The notes under the pieces: generated by a model | What the model saw: the letters and a program-made list of their open reading frames with translations, nothing else | Database searches by the model: none | What the model was told of the DNA's origin: nothing | Shown here: positions 1 to 7,035 of the stretch, piece after piece | Layout of the letters: the number at the start of each line of letters is the position of its first letter | How positions within the stretch are numbered: position 1 is the first letter of the stretch | Assembly (NCBI GenBank): GCA_012841765.1 | Contig: DUUA01000178.1 | Span: forward strand, 1-8,409 | Reading direction: 5' to 3' | DNA from: Acholeplasmataceae bacterium | GTDB taxonomy: Bacteria > Bacillota_I > Bacilli_A > ML615J-28 > CAG-698 | Length of the DNA: 8,409 nucleotides | Program-made: the position numbers and the translations under genes

Positions 1-3
1 ATA

Positions 4-654
4 ATGTATAAATTATTAATTTTTGATTTGGATGGCACTTTACTTGATACAATTGATGATATTAGAGACAGTTTAAATTTTGCTTTAAAAAAACAAGGCT
101 TTCCTAATTATTCAGTTGAAAAGGTAAAGAGATTTGTTGGAAGCGGCGTTATACAGATGATTGAAAGAGCAGTTGCGGGACTACCAACTACCCCTGATAT
201 TATTAAAGCAATTATAAAAGATTATACGGATAAATATATTTTAATACAAAAACATAAAACTAAACCTTACGAGGGAATTGCAGAAACACTTAAATTAATT
301 AAAGAGAAAAATATTATTTTATCTGTACTATCTAATAAACCAATCCAAGATACTAAAAATATTATTTCATATTATTTTGGAGATAATATGTTTGATTCTG
401 TTTTCGGCCAAATTGAAGGAATCCCGGTCAAACCAGACCCAACTTTACTTAATAGAATAATTTGTAATTATTCGTTTTCTAAAGAAGAAGTCTTATTCGT
501 TGGTGATAGTGATGTTGATATGAAAACAGCTAAAAATGCTAATATAGATTCACTCTTTGTTTCATGGGGTTTTAGAGTCTATAAAGAAGTAAAACAAATA
601 GGTATAACATACGTCGTAAATCAACCTTTATCAATTTTAAATATTTTAAAATAA
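4..654 (+). CDS. gph: HAD-superfamily phosphatase, phosphoglycolate phosphatase (Gph/PpaX)-like
   Basis: Predicted soluble cytoplasmic phosphohydrolase of 216 residues, a normal length for Gph-type HAD enzymes. All four HAD motifs are visible: motif I DLDGT with nucleophile Asp8 and acid/base Asp10; motif II Ser110 followed by Asn-Lys; motif III Lys143 in VKPDP; motif IV GDSDVD at 167-172, which binds Mg2+. Residues from about 16 to 85 form the helical C1-type cap that sets specificity. The WGF at 188-190 is typical of the Gph branch. Family members dephosphorylate 2-phosphoglycolate, pyrophosphate or other small phosphates, so the exact substrate cannot be assigned from sequence. The ATG is followed directly by the motif I strand, as expected for a true N terminus, but its ribosome binding site lies outside the window. 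The gene is followed at once by a terminator, so it ends a separate transcript from the genes downstream. Confidence 0.88.
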   Translation: MYKLLIFDLDGTLLDTIDDIRDSLNFALKKQGFPNYSVEKVKRFVGSGVIQMIERAVAGLPTTPDIIKAIIKDYTDKYILIQKHKTKPYEGIAETLKLIKEKNIILSVLSNKPIQDTKNIISYYFGDNMFDSVFGQIEGIPVKPDPTLLNRIICNYSFSKEEVLFVGDSDVDMKTAKNANIDSLFVSWGFRVYKEVKQIGITYVVNQPLSILNILK

Positions 655-655
655 T

Positions 656-685
656 AAAACCAGGTATCTGGTTTTTTCTTTTTTT
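656..685 (+). terminator. Intrinsic terminator after the HAD phosphatase gene
   Basis: The 8-bp inverted repeat AAAACCAG (656-663) and CTGGTTTT (668-675) has a 4-nt loop GTAT and runs into a T-rich tract (672-685, one C at 678). It begins two bases after the upstream stop codon. This is a classic Rho-independent terminator and separates the phosphatase gene from the operon that starts near 738. A-rich sequence on the 5' side means it might also work weakly in the reverse direction. Confidence 0.9.
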
Positions 686-702
686 GTATATTTTTTTTGT
701 CG

Positions 703-731
703 TTGCGTTTTTGCTCTTTGTATAGTATAAT
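703..731 (+). promoter_or_regulatory. Sigma-A (housekeeping) promoter for the ylmE-deoD operon
   Basis: A -35 box TTGCGT (703-708; consensus TTGACA) lies exactly 17 bp upstream of a perfect -10 box TATAAT (726-731). Transcription should start near 738, giving a 5' leader of about 50 nt before ylmE. The leader is too short for a T-box, and I see no strong hairpin in it. It sits just after the upstream terminator and is the only convincing promoter seen in the window. No operator palindrome was recognised. Start site and strength are inferred from consensus matching only. Confidence 0.8.
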
Positions 732-786
732 ATGACTAAGTATATATGAGAAAATATAGCCAAATACGAGCAAGGAAGGTAGAGAA

Positions 787-1434
787 ATGGGAATTAAAGA
801 ACAAGTAAAATTAGTTAAGGATTCATTAAAAGATTATCCTAATGTGAAAATTGTTGCTGCTACTAAGTATATGTCAACTGATCAAGCAAGAGAATTAGTA
901 GAAGCTGGTATAAATAATCTTGGCGAAAATAGAACTGATATGATGTTAGAAAAATACGAAGAATTAAAAGATTATGATATTAAATGGCATTTTTTTGGGG
1001 TCTTACAATCTCGTAAAATTAAAAATATAGTTAATAAAATTTCTTGTTTACACTCGCTTGATAGAATGAGTATTGCACTTGAACTTGATAAGAAATTAGA
1101 ATCGCCACTTGATTGTTTTATACAAGTTAATATTTCTGATGAGGGAAATAAACAAGGTGTTCCAGTAGGTAAAGTAAAAACATTTGTTAAGCAACTTATT
1201 GTTTGTAAAAACATTAGAGTAATTGGTTTAATGTGTATTGCTAAAATGACTCCTGATCATAAATTAATAAGAGAAGAATTTCAGAAATTAAAAAAGATTC
1301 AAATGGAAATTGAAAGTATGAATCTTCCTTATGCTCCTTGTCATGAATTATCAATGGGAATGAGCAATGATTACAAAATTGCTGTTGAAGAAGGAGCTTC
1401 AACAATACGAATAGGTAGAATTTTTATTAGATAA
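787..1434 (+). CDS. ylmE: YggS/PLPBP-family pyridoxal 5'-phosphate homeostasis protein
   Basis: A non-enzymatic PLP-carrying protein of the alanine-racemase-like TIM-barrel fold, 215 residues, known in the family to buffer free PLP and affect amino-acid and keto-acid balance. Signature elements are present: the PLP-binding lysine Lys27 in VAATKYM, GEN at 46-48, WHFFGVLQSRK at 67-77, the QVNISDEGNKQGV strand at 113-125, SMGMSND at 189-195 (phosphate-binding loop) and IRIGR at 207-211. The common GHLQS is GVLQS here, with Val72 where His is usual. The ATG at 787 is supported by AAGGAAGG at 772-779, 7 nt upstream. It is the first gene after the promoter and precedes sepF, the order seen in Bacillus (ylmE-ylmF). 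The ylmD gene that lies upstream in Bacillus is absent; a terminator and a phosphatase gene are there instead. Confidence 0.93.
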   Translation: MGIKEQVKLVKDSLKDYPNVKIVAATKYMSTDQARELVEAGINNLGENRTDMMLEKYEELKDYDIKWHFFGVLQSRKIKNIVNKISCLHSLDRMSIALELDKKLESPLDCFIQVNISDEGNKQGVPVGKVKTFVKQLIVCKNIRVIGLMCIAKMTPDHKLIREEFQKLKKIQMEIESMNLPYAPCHELSMGMSNDYKIAVEEGASTIRIGRIFIR

Positions 1435-1467
1435 ATATTTATAATAAGATAAATTATAGGAGAAATC

Positions 1468-1821
1468 ATGAAAAGAAAGAAAGACCTTAAATTTAGTGAA
1501 TATAATATACCCAAATCAAAAGGTAAGAAAAGAGAAAAACTTCTTACATCATATGATTTAATGAAATACTTTACTGTAGAATATGGTTCTGAAGATGAGT
1601 TATTTCAAATAGCAAATTATATTTTATCAGGTAATCCTGTACTTGCTAATTTTAATGATGTTAAAGTTGATAAAGCTAATGATATGTTAGCTTTTATTTC
1701 TGGGGTCATTTATGCAAAAGATGGAGAAACACATATGATTTCTGATAAATTATTTCTTTTTGGTAGAAAAGAAGATTATGAGGATGGTTCTCTTCTTCAG
1801 TATATTGAGGATACAAAATAA
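1468..1821 (+). CDS. sepF: SepF-like cell division protein (DUF552)
   Basis: A 117-residue protein whose residues from about 33 to 101 match the SepF core: a first strand YFTVEYGS, a helix EDELFQIANYIL, the strand PVLANFNDVK, the helix VDKANDMLAFISGVIYA with the conserved glycine Gly79 of the dimer region, and a last strand KLFLFGR. SepF binds the C-terminal tail of FtsZ, polymerises, and tethers the Z-ring to the membrane. The usual N-terminal amphipathic membrane helix is not obvious; the first 24 residues are very basic (KRKK, KSKGKKREK). A candidate amphipathic segment lies later, at about 22-35. Preceded by AGGAGA at 1458-1463, and its TAA overlaps the ylmG ATG by one base. Gene order on both sides supports the assignment. 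Divergence from textbook SepF makes membrane binding uncertain. Confidence 0.88.
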   Translation: MKRKKDLKFSEYNIPKSKGKKREKLLTSYDLMKYFTVEYGSEDELFQIANYILSGNPVLANFNDVKVDKANDMLAFISGVIYAKDGETHMISDKLFLFGRKEDYEDGSLLQYIEDTK

Positions 1822-2072
1822 TGTTAAGTACCGTTCTTTTGATTTTATATTATATTTTAATTGGGTATAGTGCGATTTTGGGCTTAAACATAATTTTTTC
1901 TTGGATTCCTTTTGTTTATAAATATAAAATTCCAAGAATTTTAAAAACTATGGGAAATTGGTATTTAGACAAGTTTAGAGGAGTTTTGGTTATTGGAATC
2001 TTTGACTTTACTACAATGATTGGAATTTTTCTTTATTATTTTATTATTGATTCACTTTTTTACATAATATGA
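1821..2072 (+). CDS. ylmG: YggT/YlmG-family small membrane protein
   Basis: An 83-residue integral membrane protein with two predicted transmembrane helices, at about residues 3-30 and 53-82, joined by a short basic cytoplasmic-type loop. The family pattern is visible: FSWIP at about 26-30 ending the first helix, then a basic linker and a hydrophobic IFDFTTMIG segment in the second helix, in place of the usual GGIDLSP. YggT/YlmG proteins lie in division clusters of many bacteria and have been linked to envelope and division functions, but their molecular role is not settled. The start overlaps the sepF stop (TAATG), with GAGG at 1807-1810 as ribosome binding site. Its TGA stop overlaps the next ATG (ATGA), and this in-frame TGA is the clearest evidence in the window that TGA is a stop codon here. 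Confidence 0.85.
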   Translation: MLSTVLLILYYILIGYSAILGLNIIFSWIPFVYKYKIPRILKTMGNWYLDKFRGVLVIGIFDFTTMIGIFLYYFIIDSLFYII

Positions 2073-2767
2073 ATAATGTTAATAATCTAATAAAAAACGG
2101 ACTTAATGGTCCTACTTTAAGTAAGTTTTTAACTATTAAAGAACAACAACTTCTTAATAATAAAAGTGTAGAAGTGGTGTTTTCAAATGTTTATCCTGAG
2201 GAAGAAAGAAAGCGAGCTTTAATTTTTCCAAAAGGACAAAATATAGATTATATATTTGATCTAAGTCTTATTAGTTTTAAAAATTATGATTTTGGACATG
2301 CGGATTGTTTAGGAGCATTAATGTCATTAGGTATTTCAAGGGATGTAATAGGTGATATTATTGTTGATGAAAACAAAGTATATATTATTATCGCAAATGA
2401 AATTAAAAAGTATATTATAGAAAATTTATCAAAAGTAAAAAACCAATATATTATTGTTGAAGAAATTAGTATTGAAGAAATAAAAGATATAAAAAAAGAA
2501 GTATTGTCTACAGACCACATAATTATAAGTAGTTTAAGAATTGATGTAGTTGTTGCAGTAATTTGCAAATTTTCGAGGTCTAAATCACAAGAATATATAA
2601 ATGGTGGTTTTGTTAAAGTAAATGGTGTTATCATGGATAAATATGATTATTTTTTAAAAAAAGATGATTATATATCTATTAGAAAATTTGGAAGAACATA
2701 TATTAGAGATGTTATAAGAAAAACTAAGAAAGATAAATTAGTTGTATTAGTCGATAGAACTAATTAA
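2069..2767 (+). CDS. ylmH: YlmH (RqcP2)-like S4-domain RNA-binding protein
   Basis: A 232-residue cytoplasmic protein. The N-terminal part carries the YlmH signature GHADCLGALMSLGISRDVIGDI (at 76-97, with the pattern H-x-D-x-LGAL-x-x-LGI-x-R-x-x-IGDI). The C-terminal part, about 154-215, is an S4 RNA-binding domain with the typical SxxxxxxYINxGxVxVNG core. YlmH homologues in Bacillus bind 50S ribosomes carrying peptidyl-tRNA and take part in ribosome-associated quality control, and the gene has long been known as part of the division cluster. Only a 4-nt ATGA overlap links it to ylmG. There is no Shine-Dalgarno sequence upstream, so translation probably depends on re-initiation by ribosomes finishing ylmG. 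Length and architecture match the family; no key motif seems lost. Confidence 0.9.
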   Translation: MNNVNNLIKNGLNGPTLSKFLTIKEQQLLNNKSVEVVFSNVYPEEERKRALIFPKGQNIDYIFDLSLISFKNYDFGHADCLGALMSLGISRDVIGDIIVDENKVYIIIANEIKKYIIENLSKVKNQYIIVEEISIEEIKDIKKEVLSTDHIIISSLRIDVVVAVICKFSRSKSQEYINGGFVKVNGVIMDKYDYFLKKDDYISIRKFGRTYIRDVIRKTKKDKLVVLVDRTN

Positions 2768-2781
2768 ACGGGAGATAGATT

Positions 2782-5529
2782 ATGAGTAAAGACTACAAAA
2801 ATACCTTATTAATGATGAATACAAGTTTCAAGATGAAAGGTAATTTAGCTGAAAAAGAACCATTAATGGAAGCGACTTGGGAGCAAAATAAAATTTATGA
2901 AAAAGCACTAGAAAAGAATAAAAATAATAAACATTTTATTTTACATGATGGTCCCCCTTATGCTAATGGAGATATACATATAGGTCATGCTCTTAATAAA
3001 GTTTTAAAAGATTTTATTGTTCGTTATAAAACCATGGATGGGTTTTATGCTCCTTATGTACCAGGGTGGGATACTCATGGGCTTCCAATCGAAAATGCTC
3101 TTACAAAAAACGGGAAAGTAAATCGAAAAGAATTATCAATTGCAGAGTTTAGAACTTTATGTGAAGAATATGCAAAAAAACAAATTGAAAATCAAAAGAT
3201 CGGTTTTAAAAGATTAGGAATACTTGGGGATTGGGATAATCCTTATATTACTTATGATAAAGAATATGAAGCTAAACAGCTTGAAGTCTTTGCTAAAATG
3301 GTTAGTAAAAAATTAATTTATAAAGGATTAAAACCAGTTTACTGGTCACCTTCATCTGAGTCTGCTTTAGCAGAAGCTGAAATAGAGTATCAGGATGTTA
3401 AGAGCCCGTCCATCTATTTAGCTTTTAAAGTTACAGATGGAAAAGGTGTTTTAGATAACGGAACAGAAATAGTAATTTGGACAACAACTCCTTGGACTAT
3501 TCCAGCAAATTTAGCTACATGTGTTCATGCTGATTATACATATGTTGTTATTAACGCTAACTTAAGAAAGTTAGTTGTTGCAAAAGAGTTATTAAAAGAG
3601 TTTACTGAAAAACTTGAAATCAAAGATTTCAAAATTCTTAAAGAACTAAAAGGAAAAGATTTAGAATTTGTAGAATATATTCATCCATTGTATAATAGAA
3701 CATGCCCAATTATTCTTGGTGACCATGTTACATTAGAAAGTGGTACGGGTCTTGTTCATACAGCACCAGGTCATGGTGAGGATGACTTTGTAGTCGGTAA
3801 GAAGTATGGCCTTGGTATTTTATGCCCTGTTGATGAAAGAGGGTATATGACGAAGGAAGCGGGCGAATTTGCCGGTTTATTCTATGATGATGCAAATAAA
3901 GAAATTACAAAGAAATTAGAAGAAGTTGGCTCATTATTGAGCTTGTCATTTTTTACTCATAGTTATCCTCATGATTGGAGAACTAATAAACCAGTTATTT
4001 ACAGGGCGACAGAACAATGGTTTGCTTCTATAGAAGCTTTAAAAGAAGATATGCTAAAATCTGTTGCAAAAGTAAAATGGTACCCTTCTTGGGGGGAAAC
4101 AAGAATTACAAATATGATTAAAGATAGAAAAGAATGGTGTATTAGTAGACAAAGAGTATGGGGAGTACCTATTCCGGTTTTCTATGGTGAAGACGGGGAA
4201 GCAATAATTGATTCTGATTTAATTTTACATGTTAGTAAAATTTTTGAAAAAGAAGGATCAAACGCTTGGTTTAATAAAGATGCAAAAGATTTACTGCCAA
4301 AAGGTTATACAAATGTACATAGTCCTAATGGTATTTTCAAAAAAGAAACAGATATTATGGATGTTTGGTTTGATAGTGGTTCAAGTCATCATGCAGTGCT
4401 TGATGCAAGGGGACTTGATTATCCAGCAGATGTTTATTTAGAAGGTTCTGATCAATATAGAGGTTGGTTTAATTCTAGTTTATCAACTGGTGTTGCAATG
4501 CAAGGAACAGCTCCATATAAAGCTGTAATTACTCATGGGTTTGTACTTGATGGAAATGGTAGAAAAATGAGTAAATCTTTGGGTAATGCTATCGACCCTG
4601 GTAAAGTAAGTAAACAATATGGTTCTGATATTTTAAGATTATGGGTATCATCTGTTGATTATAATTCTGATGTTAGAATTAGCAATGATTTATTAATTCA
4701 AGCAGCTGAAAGCTATCGTAAAATTAGAAATACCTTTAGATTTTTGCTTGGTAATATTTCTGATTTTAATTATAAAGATGATCAAATTATTTATGAAGAA
4801 ATGGGAGAAGTTGATCAATACATGATTAGCTTATTAAATAAATTAATTGATAATGTAAGAAAAGCATATGAAGAGTACCGTTTTTCTGATATTTATCACT
4901 TAGTACTAAGTTATATGACTAATGATTTATCGGCTTTTTATTTAGATTTTACTAAAGACATTTTATATATAGATTCTAAAAGTAATCCAGAAAGAAGAAG
5001 TATTCAAACTGTATTTTATTTAAATTTAATAAATTTAATCAAATTATTAACACCAATTATTCCTCATACTACTGAAGAGGTATATAGCCATATGCAATCA
5101 GAAACACAGGAAAGTGTTTATTTGACGGATATGCCAAAACCAAAACAATTTAGTAATTCTGAAGAATTACTTCATAAATATAAAAAGTTCAAATCCTTAA
5201 GAGATGATGTTTTAAAAGCTTTGGAAGAAGCTAGAAATGAAAAAATAATTGGTAAGTCTCTATCTAGTAAAGTGGTTTTAAAACCATCTAAAGAAACTAG
5301 AGAAATTATTGATAATTTAAATTGTGATTTTAAAAAGATATTTATTGTTTCAGAATTTGTAGTAACAGATGAAGATATTGAAGGCCAAAAATTCTCAAGT
5401 GGAATTATTAATGTAACTGCAAGAAAAGGAATCGTTTGTGACCGTTGTTGGCAAGTTGTAGATGAAGTAAATGAAGATAGACTTTGTACTAGATGTGTGG
5501 AAGTTATAAAAAATTTGGAGGAAAAATAA
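2782..5529 (+). CDS. ileS: Isoleucyl-tRNA synthetase
   Basis: Class I aminoacyl-tRNA synthetase of 915 residues, the usual bacterial size, charging tRNA-Ile in the cytoplasm. Landmarks in order: the HIGH motif at 66-69, PGWDTHGLP at 94-102, the CP1 editing domain with TTTPWT at 234-239 and [15 protein letters not shown] at 321-335 (hydrolysis of Val-tRNA-Ile), [11 protein letters not shown] at 451-461, [10 protein letters not shown] at 528-537, the KMSKS loop at 595-599, an anticodon-binding helical region, and a C-terminal zinc knuckle with Cys886, Cys889, Cys902 and Cys905. The zinc knuckle places it with the standard bacterial (non-eukaryote-like) form, the type generally sensitive to mupirocin. 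The start has GGGAGA at 2770-2775. Only 14 nt separate it from ylmH, so there is no T-box leader of its own and no divIVA between them. Confidence 0.98.
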   Translation: MSKDYKNTLLMMNTSFKMKGNLAEKEPLMEATWEQNKIYEKALEKNKNNKHFILHDGPPYANGDIHIGHALNKVLKDFIVRYKTMDGFYAPYVPGWDTHGLPIENALTKNGKVNRKELSIAEFRTLCEEYAKKQIENQKIGFKRLGILGDWDNPYITYDKEYEAKQLEVFAKMVSKKLIYKGLKPVYWSPSSESALAEAEIEYQDVKSPSIYLAFKVTDGKGVLDNGTEIVIWTTTPWTIPANLATCVHADYTYVVINANLRKLVVAKELLKEFTEKLEIKDFKILKELKGKDLEFVEYIHPLYNRTCPIILGDHVTLESGTGLVHTAPGHGEDDFVVGKKYGLGILCPVDERGYMTKEAGEFAGLFYDDANKEITKKLEEVGSLLSLSFFTHSYPHDWRTNKPVIYRATEQWFASIEALKEDMLKSVAKVKWYPSWGETRITNMIKDRKEWCISRQRVWGVPIPVFYGEDGEAIIDSDLILHVSKIFEKEGSNAWFNKDAKDLLPKGYTNVHSPNGIFKKETDIMDVWFDSGSSHHAVLDARGLDYPADVYLEGSDQYRGWFNSSLSTGVAMQGTAPYKAVITHGFVLDGNGRKMSKSLGNAIDPGKVSKQYGSDILRLWVSSVDYNSDVRISNDLLIQAAESYRKIRNTFRFLLGNISDFNYKDDQIIYEEMGEVDQYMISLLNKLIDNVRKAYEEYRFSDIYHLVLSYMTNDLSAFYLDFTKDILYIDSKSNPERRSIQTVFYLNLINLIKLLTPIIPHTTEEVYSHMQSETQESVYLTDMPKPKQFSNSEELLHKYKKFKSLRDDVLKALEEARNEKIIGKSLSSKVVLKPSKETREIIDNLNCDFKKIFIVSEFVVTDEDIEGQKFSSGIINVTARKGIVCDRCWQVVDEVNEDRLCTRCVEVIKNLEEK
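5517..5521 (+). promoter_or_regulatory. Ribosome binding site that fixes the start of the 5529 gene
   Basis: GGAGG lies 7 nt upstream of the ATG at 5529, inside the last codons of ileS. An in-frame ATG 36 bases earlier (5493) has no such site and would deepen the overlap with ileS, so 5529 is taken as the true start. Confidence 0.85.
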
Positions 5530-6389
5530 TGCCTATAAATTTACATTTTTTTAGGAATAATGAATTGGAAAAGCTTGATTATTCAAAAGTATTTGAATTT
5601 TTTGATAATTATCCAGCATTCACAATTTTTTATGGTGAGGATGATGTGCAAATTATTTGCAGTGATGATGACTTTAAGTTTACTTACCGATATTTGGTAA
5701 CTAAAAAAAGTCGCGTAAAAGATATTTATAAATTAGATCCAACATACTCGAATGTTAATTTTATGTTAGAACTTCCAGTTATGATTCCTAATTTTTTAGC
5801 AAAAGAAATCTTAAATATTACTTTAAAAATTTGTAAAACTTTTAATCTTGCTATCTATCATGATAGTTTTAAAGATGTTAAAGATTTCAATAGCGTTGAT
5901 GTTTTAATGTTATTCGAAAAAATGAGAAACCAATACATAAATGAATTTGGATTAACTGGTAAAATTAAATATCCAACTCAAAAATTAAGTGAGATATGTA
6001 AATATCAAAGATCAATTGATTCATTAAAAGAAATGTATCATAATCAAATTGATGTTTTACCAATAACTCCAATTCAAGATAAAAAAACTAATGAATTTGG
6101 AATAAGTGTGATTTTTCATATTGGTCATCCAACAATTTTCCCACCGAATTTAGATTTTGTTTATATTCATGACGAATTAAACAATATATTTTTAGTTAAA
6201 CGTGTTGATTTTTATAGTATAATTGGAAAATATTTAATAGAAATTGATAGTGTTTTACCAGATATGTATATTTTAAAGAAAAAACAAGCAAAATCTTCTC
6301 GTAAAATAATTAATAAATTACGAAAAGAAGCAATAGAAGATAATAATTTTACAAATATAAGAATATGCGATTTAATAGATGACATTTAG
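5529..6389 (+). CDS. Hypothetical soluble protein, 286 residues
   Basis: I do not recognise this protein. It has no signal peptide or membrane segment and is rich in charged and aromatic residues, so it is probably cytoplasmic. Visible structure: alternating strand-like and helical stretches; a segment LELPVMIPNFLAKEILNI at 80-97 leading by a helix into FNLAIYHDSF at 105-114; an arginine/lysine-containing helix at about 128-140; a second beta-rich part at 188-230 (GISVIFHIGHPTIFP, then DFVYIHDEL and IFLVKRVDFYSIIGKYL); and a basic patch KKKQAKSSRKIINKLRKEA at 250-268 before an acidic C terminus. The HIGH at 197-200 lies outside any synthetase context and is coincidental. The 1-nt TAATG overlap with ileS and the 11-nt overlap with the next gene put it firmly in the operon. 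Base composition matches its neighbours, so recent transfer is not suggested. The position next to sepF and ileS hints at a housekeeping or division role, but that is speculation. Confidence 0.8.
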   Translation: MPINLHFFRNNELEKLDYSKVFEFFDNYPAFTIFYGEDDVQIICSDDDFKFTYRYLVTKKSRVKDIYKLDPTYSNVNFMLELPVMIPNFLAKEILNITLKICKTFNLAIYHDSFKDVKDFNSVDVLMLFEKMRNQYINEFGLTGKIKYPTQKLSEICKYQRSIDSLKEMYHNQIDVLPITPIQDKKTNEFGISVIFHIGHPTIFPPNLDFVYIHDELNNIFLVKRVDFYSIIGKYLIEIDSVLPDMYILKKKQAKSSRKIINKLRKEAIEDNNFTNIRICDLIDDI

Positions 6390-7035
6390 GAAGACAAGTT
6401 TTTATATTCTAGGTATTATTTCGGTTGCCACGGGTATTGCTGCCCTACTTAAGGCATCTTTAGGGCTGACATCCATTGATGCCTCTTGTTATGGGTTAAG
6501 TGAACTTACAGGATTAACTGTTGGACAAGCTGCTATATTATTTAATTTAGCTCTTATCCTTTTAGGAAGTCTTATTAAATTTAATACTAATGGATTGATT
6601 TCCATTGGAGTTACACTTGTTTTTGGTGTAACAGTTGATTTGTTTATTTGGATTTTCAGTTTTATTACAGGCACAGCATTTGTTGGAACATTAATAACAG
6701 CTTCTTCATTTTTTATTGGAACTTTATTTATCCCTATGGGAGCAGCGATGATGGTTTATTCTGGCTTTCCAACATTAGCTGGAGAAGTATTATTAGTTTC
6801 ATTTAAAGAAAGATTTAAAATTTCCGATGGATTAAGTAAATTTCTTTTGGAAACCTTTCTCTTTATTTTAGCTGTAGTAATTTGTATAATTGCAGATATT
6901 TTAATTGAAGATTTTAAGTTTTTTAATGTTATTAATCATTACACTATATTTTTGTATTTATCAGCAAGTTTTATATTTCCAAAAGTTACTAATAAGTTAA
7001 AGGGAGGCTATTTATATGTACAACAAATTAATTGA
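6379..7035 (+). CDS. YczE/YyaS/YitT-like integral membrane protein
   Basis: A 218-residue membrane protein with about five or six hydrophobic helices, at roughly 6-26, 50-68, 71-97, 104-127, 155-178 and 187-201. The N-terminal pattern, a first helix, then KASLGLTSIDASCYGL and TGLTVGQAAILFNLALILLG, and the later GFPTLAGE at 129-136 resemble the YczE-like family (COG2364). Members are uncharacterised or loosely associated with transport, and I cannot name a substrate. The start overlaps the preceding gene by 11 nt, and no Shine-Dalgarno sequence is visible upstream. No other methionine occurs before residue 120, so translational coupling from the 5529 gene is likely. Its last 20 nt overlap the deoC start. 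Lying directly before deoC and deoD, it could serve nucleoside-related uptake, but nothing in the sequence shows this. Confidence 0.78.
   Translation: MTFRKTSFYILGIISVATGIAALLKASLGLTSIDASCYGLSELTGLTVGQAAILFNLALILLGSLIKFNTNGLISIGVTLVFGVTVDLFIWIFSFITGTAFVGTLITASSFFIGTLFIPMGAAMMVYSGFPTLAGEVLLVSFKERFKISDGLSKFLLETFLFILAVVICIIADILIEDFKFFNVINHYTIFLYLSASFIFPKVTNKLKGGYLYVQQIN
6999..7007 (+). promoter_or_regulatory. Strong ribosome binding site for deoC inside the upstream membrane gene
   Basis: AAAGGGAGG lies 8 nt before the deoC ATG (7016) and is embedded in the last codons of the membrane protein gene, where it encodes the LKGGY stretch at about residues 207-211. It gives deoC an efficient start of its own despite the 20-nt overlap, in contrast to the membrane protein gene, which lacks one. 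Confidence 0.85.

Noticed and set aside
572..763. A minus-strand ORF across the terminator/promoter region
   Set aside because: It would run through the terminator hairpin and T-tracts, and its translation is Lys/Leu/Tyr-rich low-complexity sequence with no family resemblance.
746..808. A 20-codon upstream ORF starting in the ylmE leader and overlapping the ylmE start out of frame, as a possible leader peptide
   Set aside because: There is no ribosome binding site before its ATG, and its start lies only a few bases after the predicted transcription start. In AT-rich DNA such short ORFs arise by chance.
2072..2072. Possible use of TGA as tryptophan (Mycoplasma-type code)
   Set aside because: All conserved Trp positions checked (for example in IleS WTTTPWT and SRQRVWG) use TGG, and TGA ends ylmG at the expected family length.
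2284..2634. A 116-codon minus-strand ORF opposite ylmH
   Set aside because: Antisense shadow of a recognised gene with Ile/Ser/Thr-rich composition and no promoter or ribosome binding site.
4229..4441. A 70-codon ORF in another + frame inside ileS
   Set aside because: It lies wholly within the conserved catalytic region of ileS and its translation has no recognisable features.
5493..5528. An upstream in-frame ATG extending the 286-residue protein by 12 residues
   Set aside because: It has no Shine-Dalgarno sequence and lies inside ileS, whereas GGAGG sits 7 nt before the ATG at 5529.
6117..6128. A HIGH tetrapeptide in the 286-residue protein, possibly an aminoacyl-tRNA synthetase signature
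   Set aside because: There is no Rossmann-fold context around it, no KMSKS-like loop, and it lies in the C-terminal half. Coincidence.
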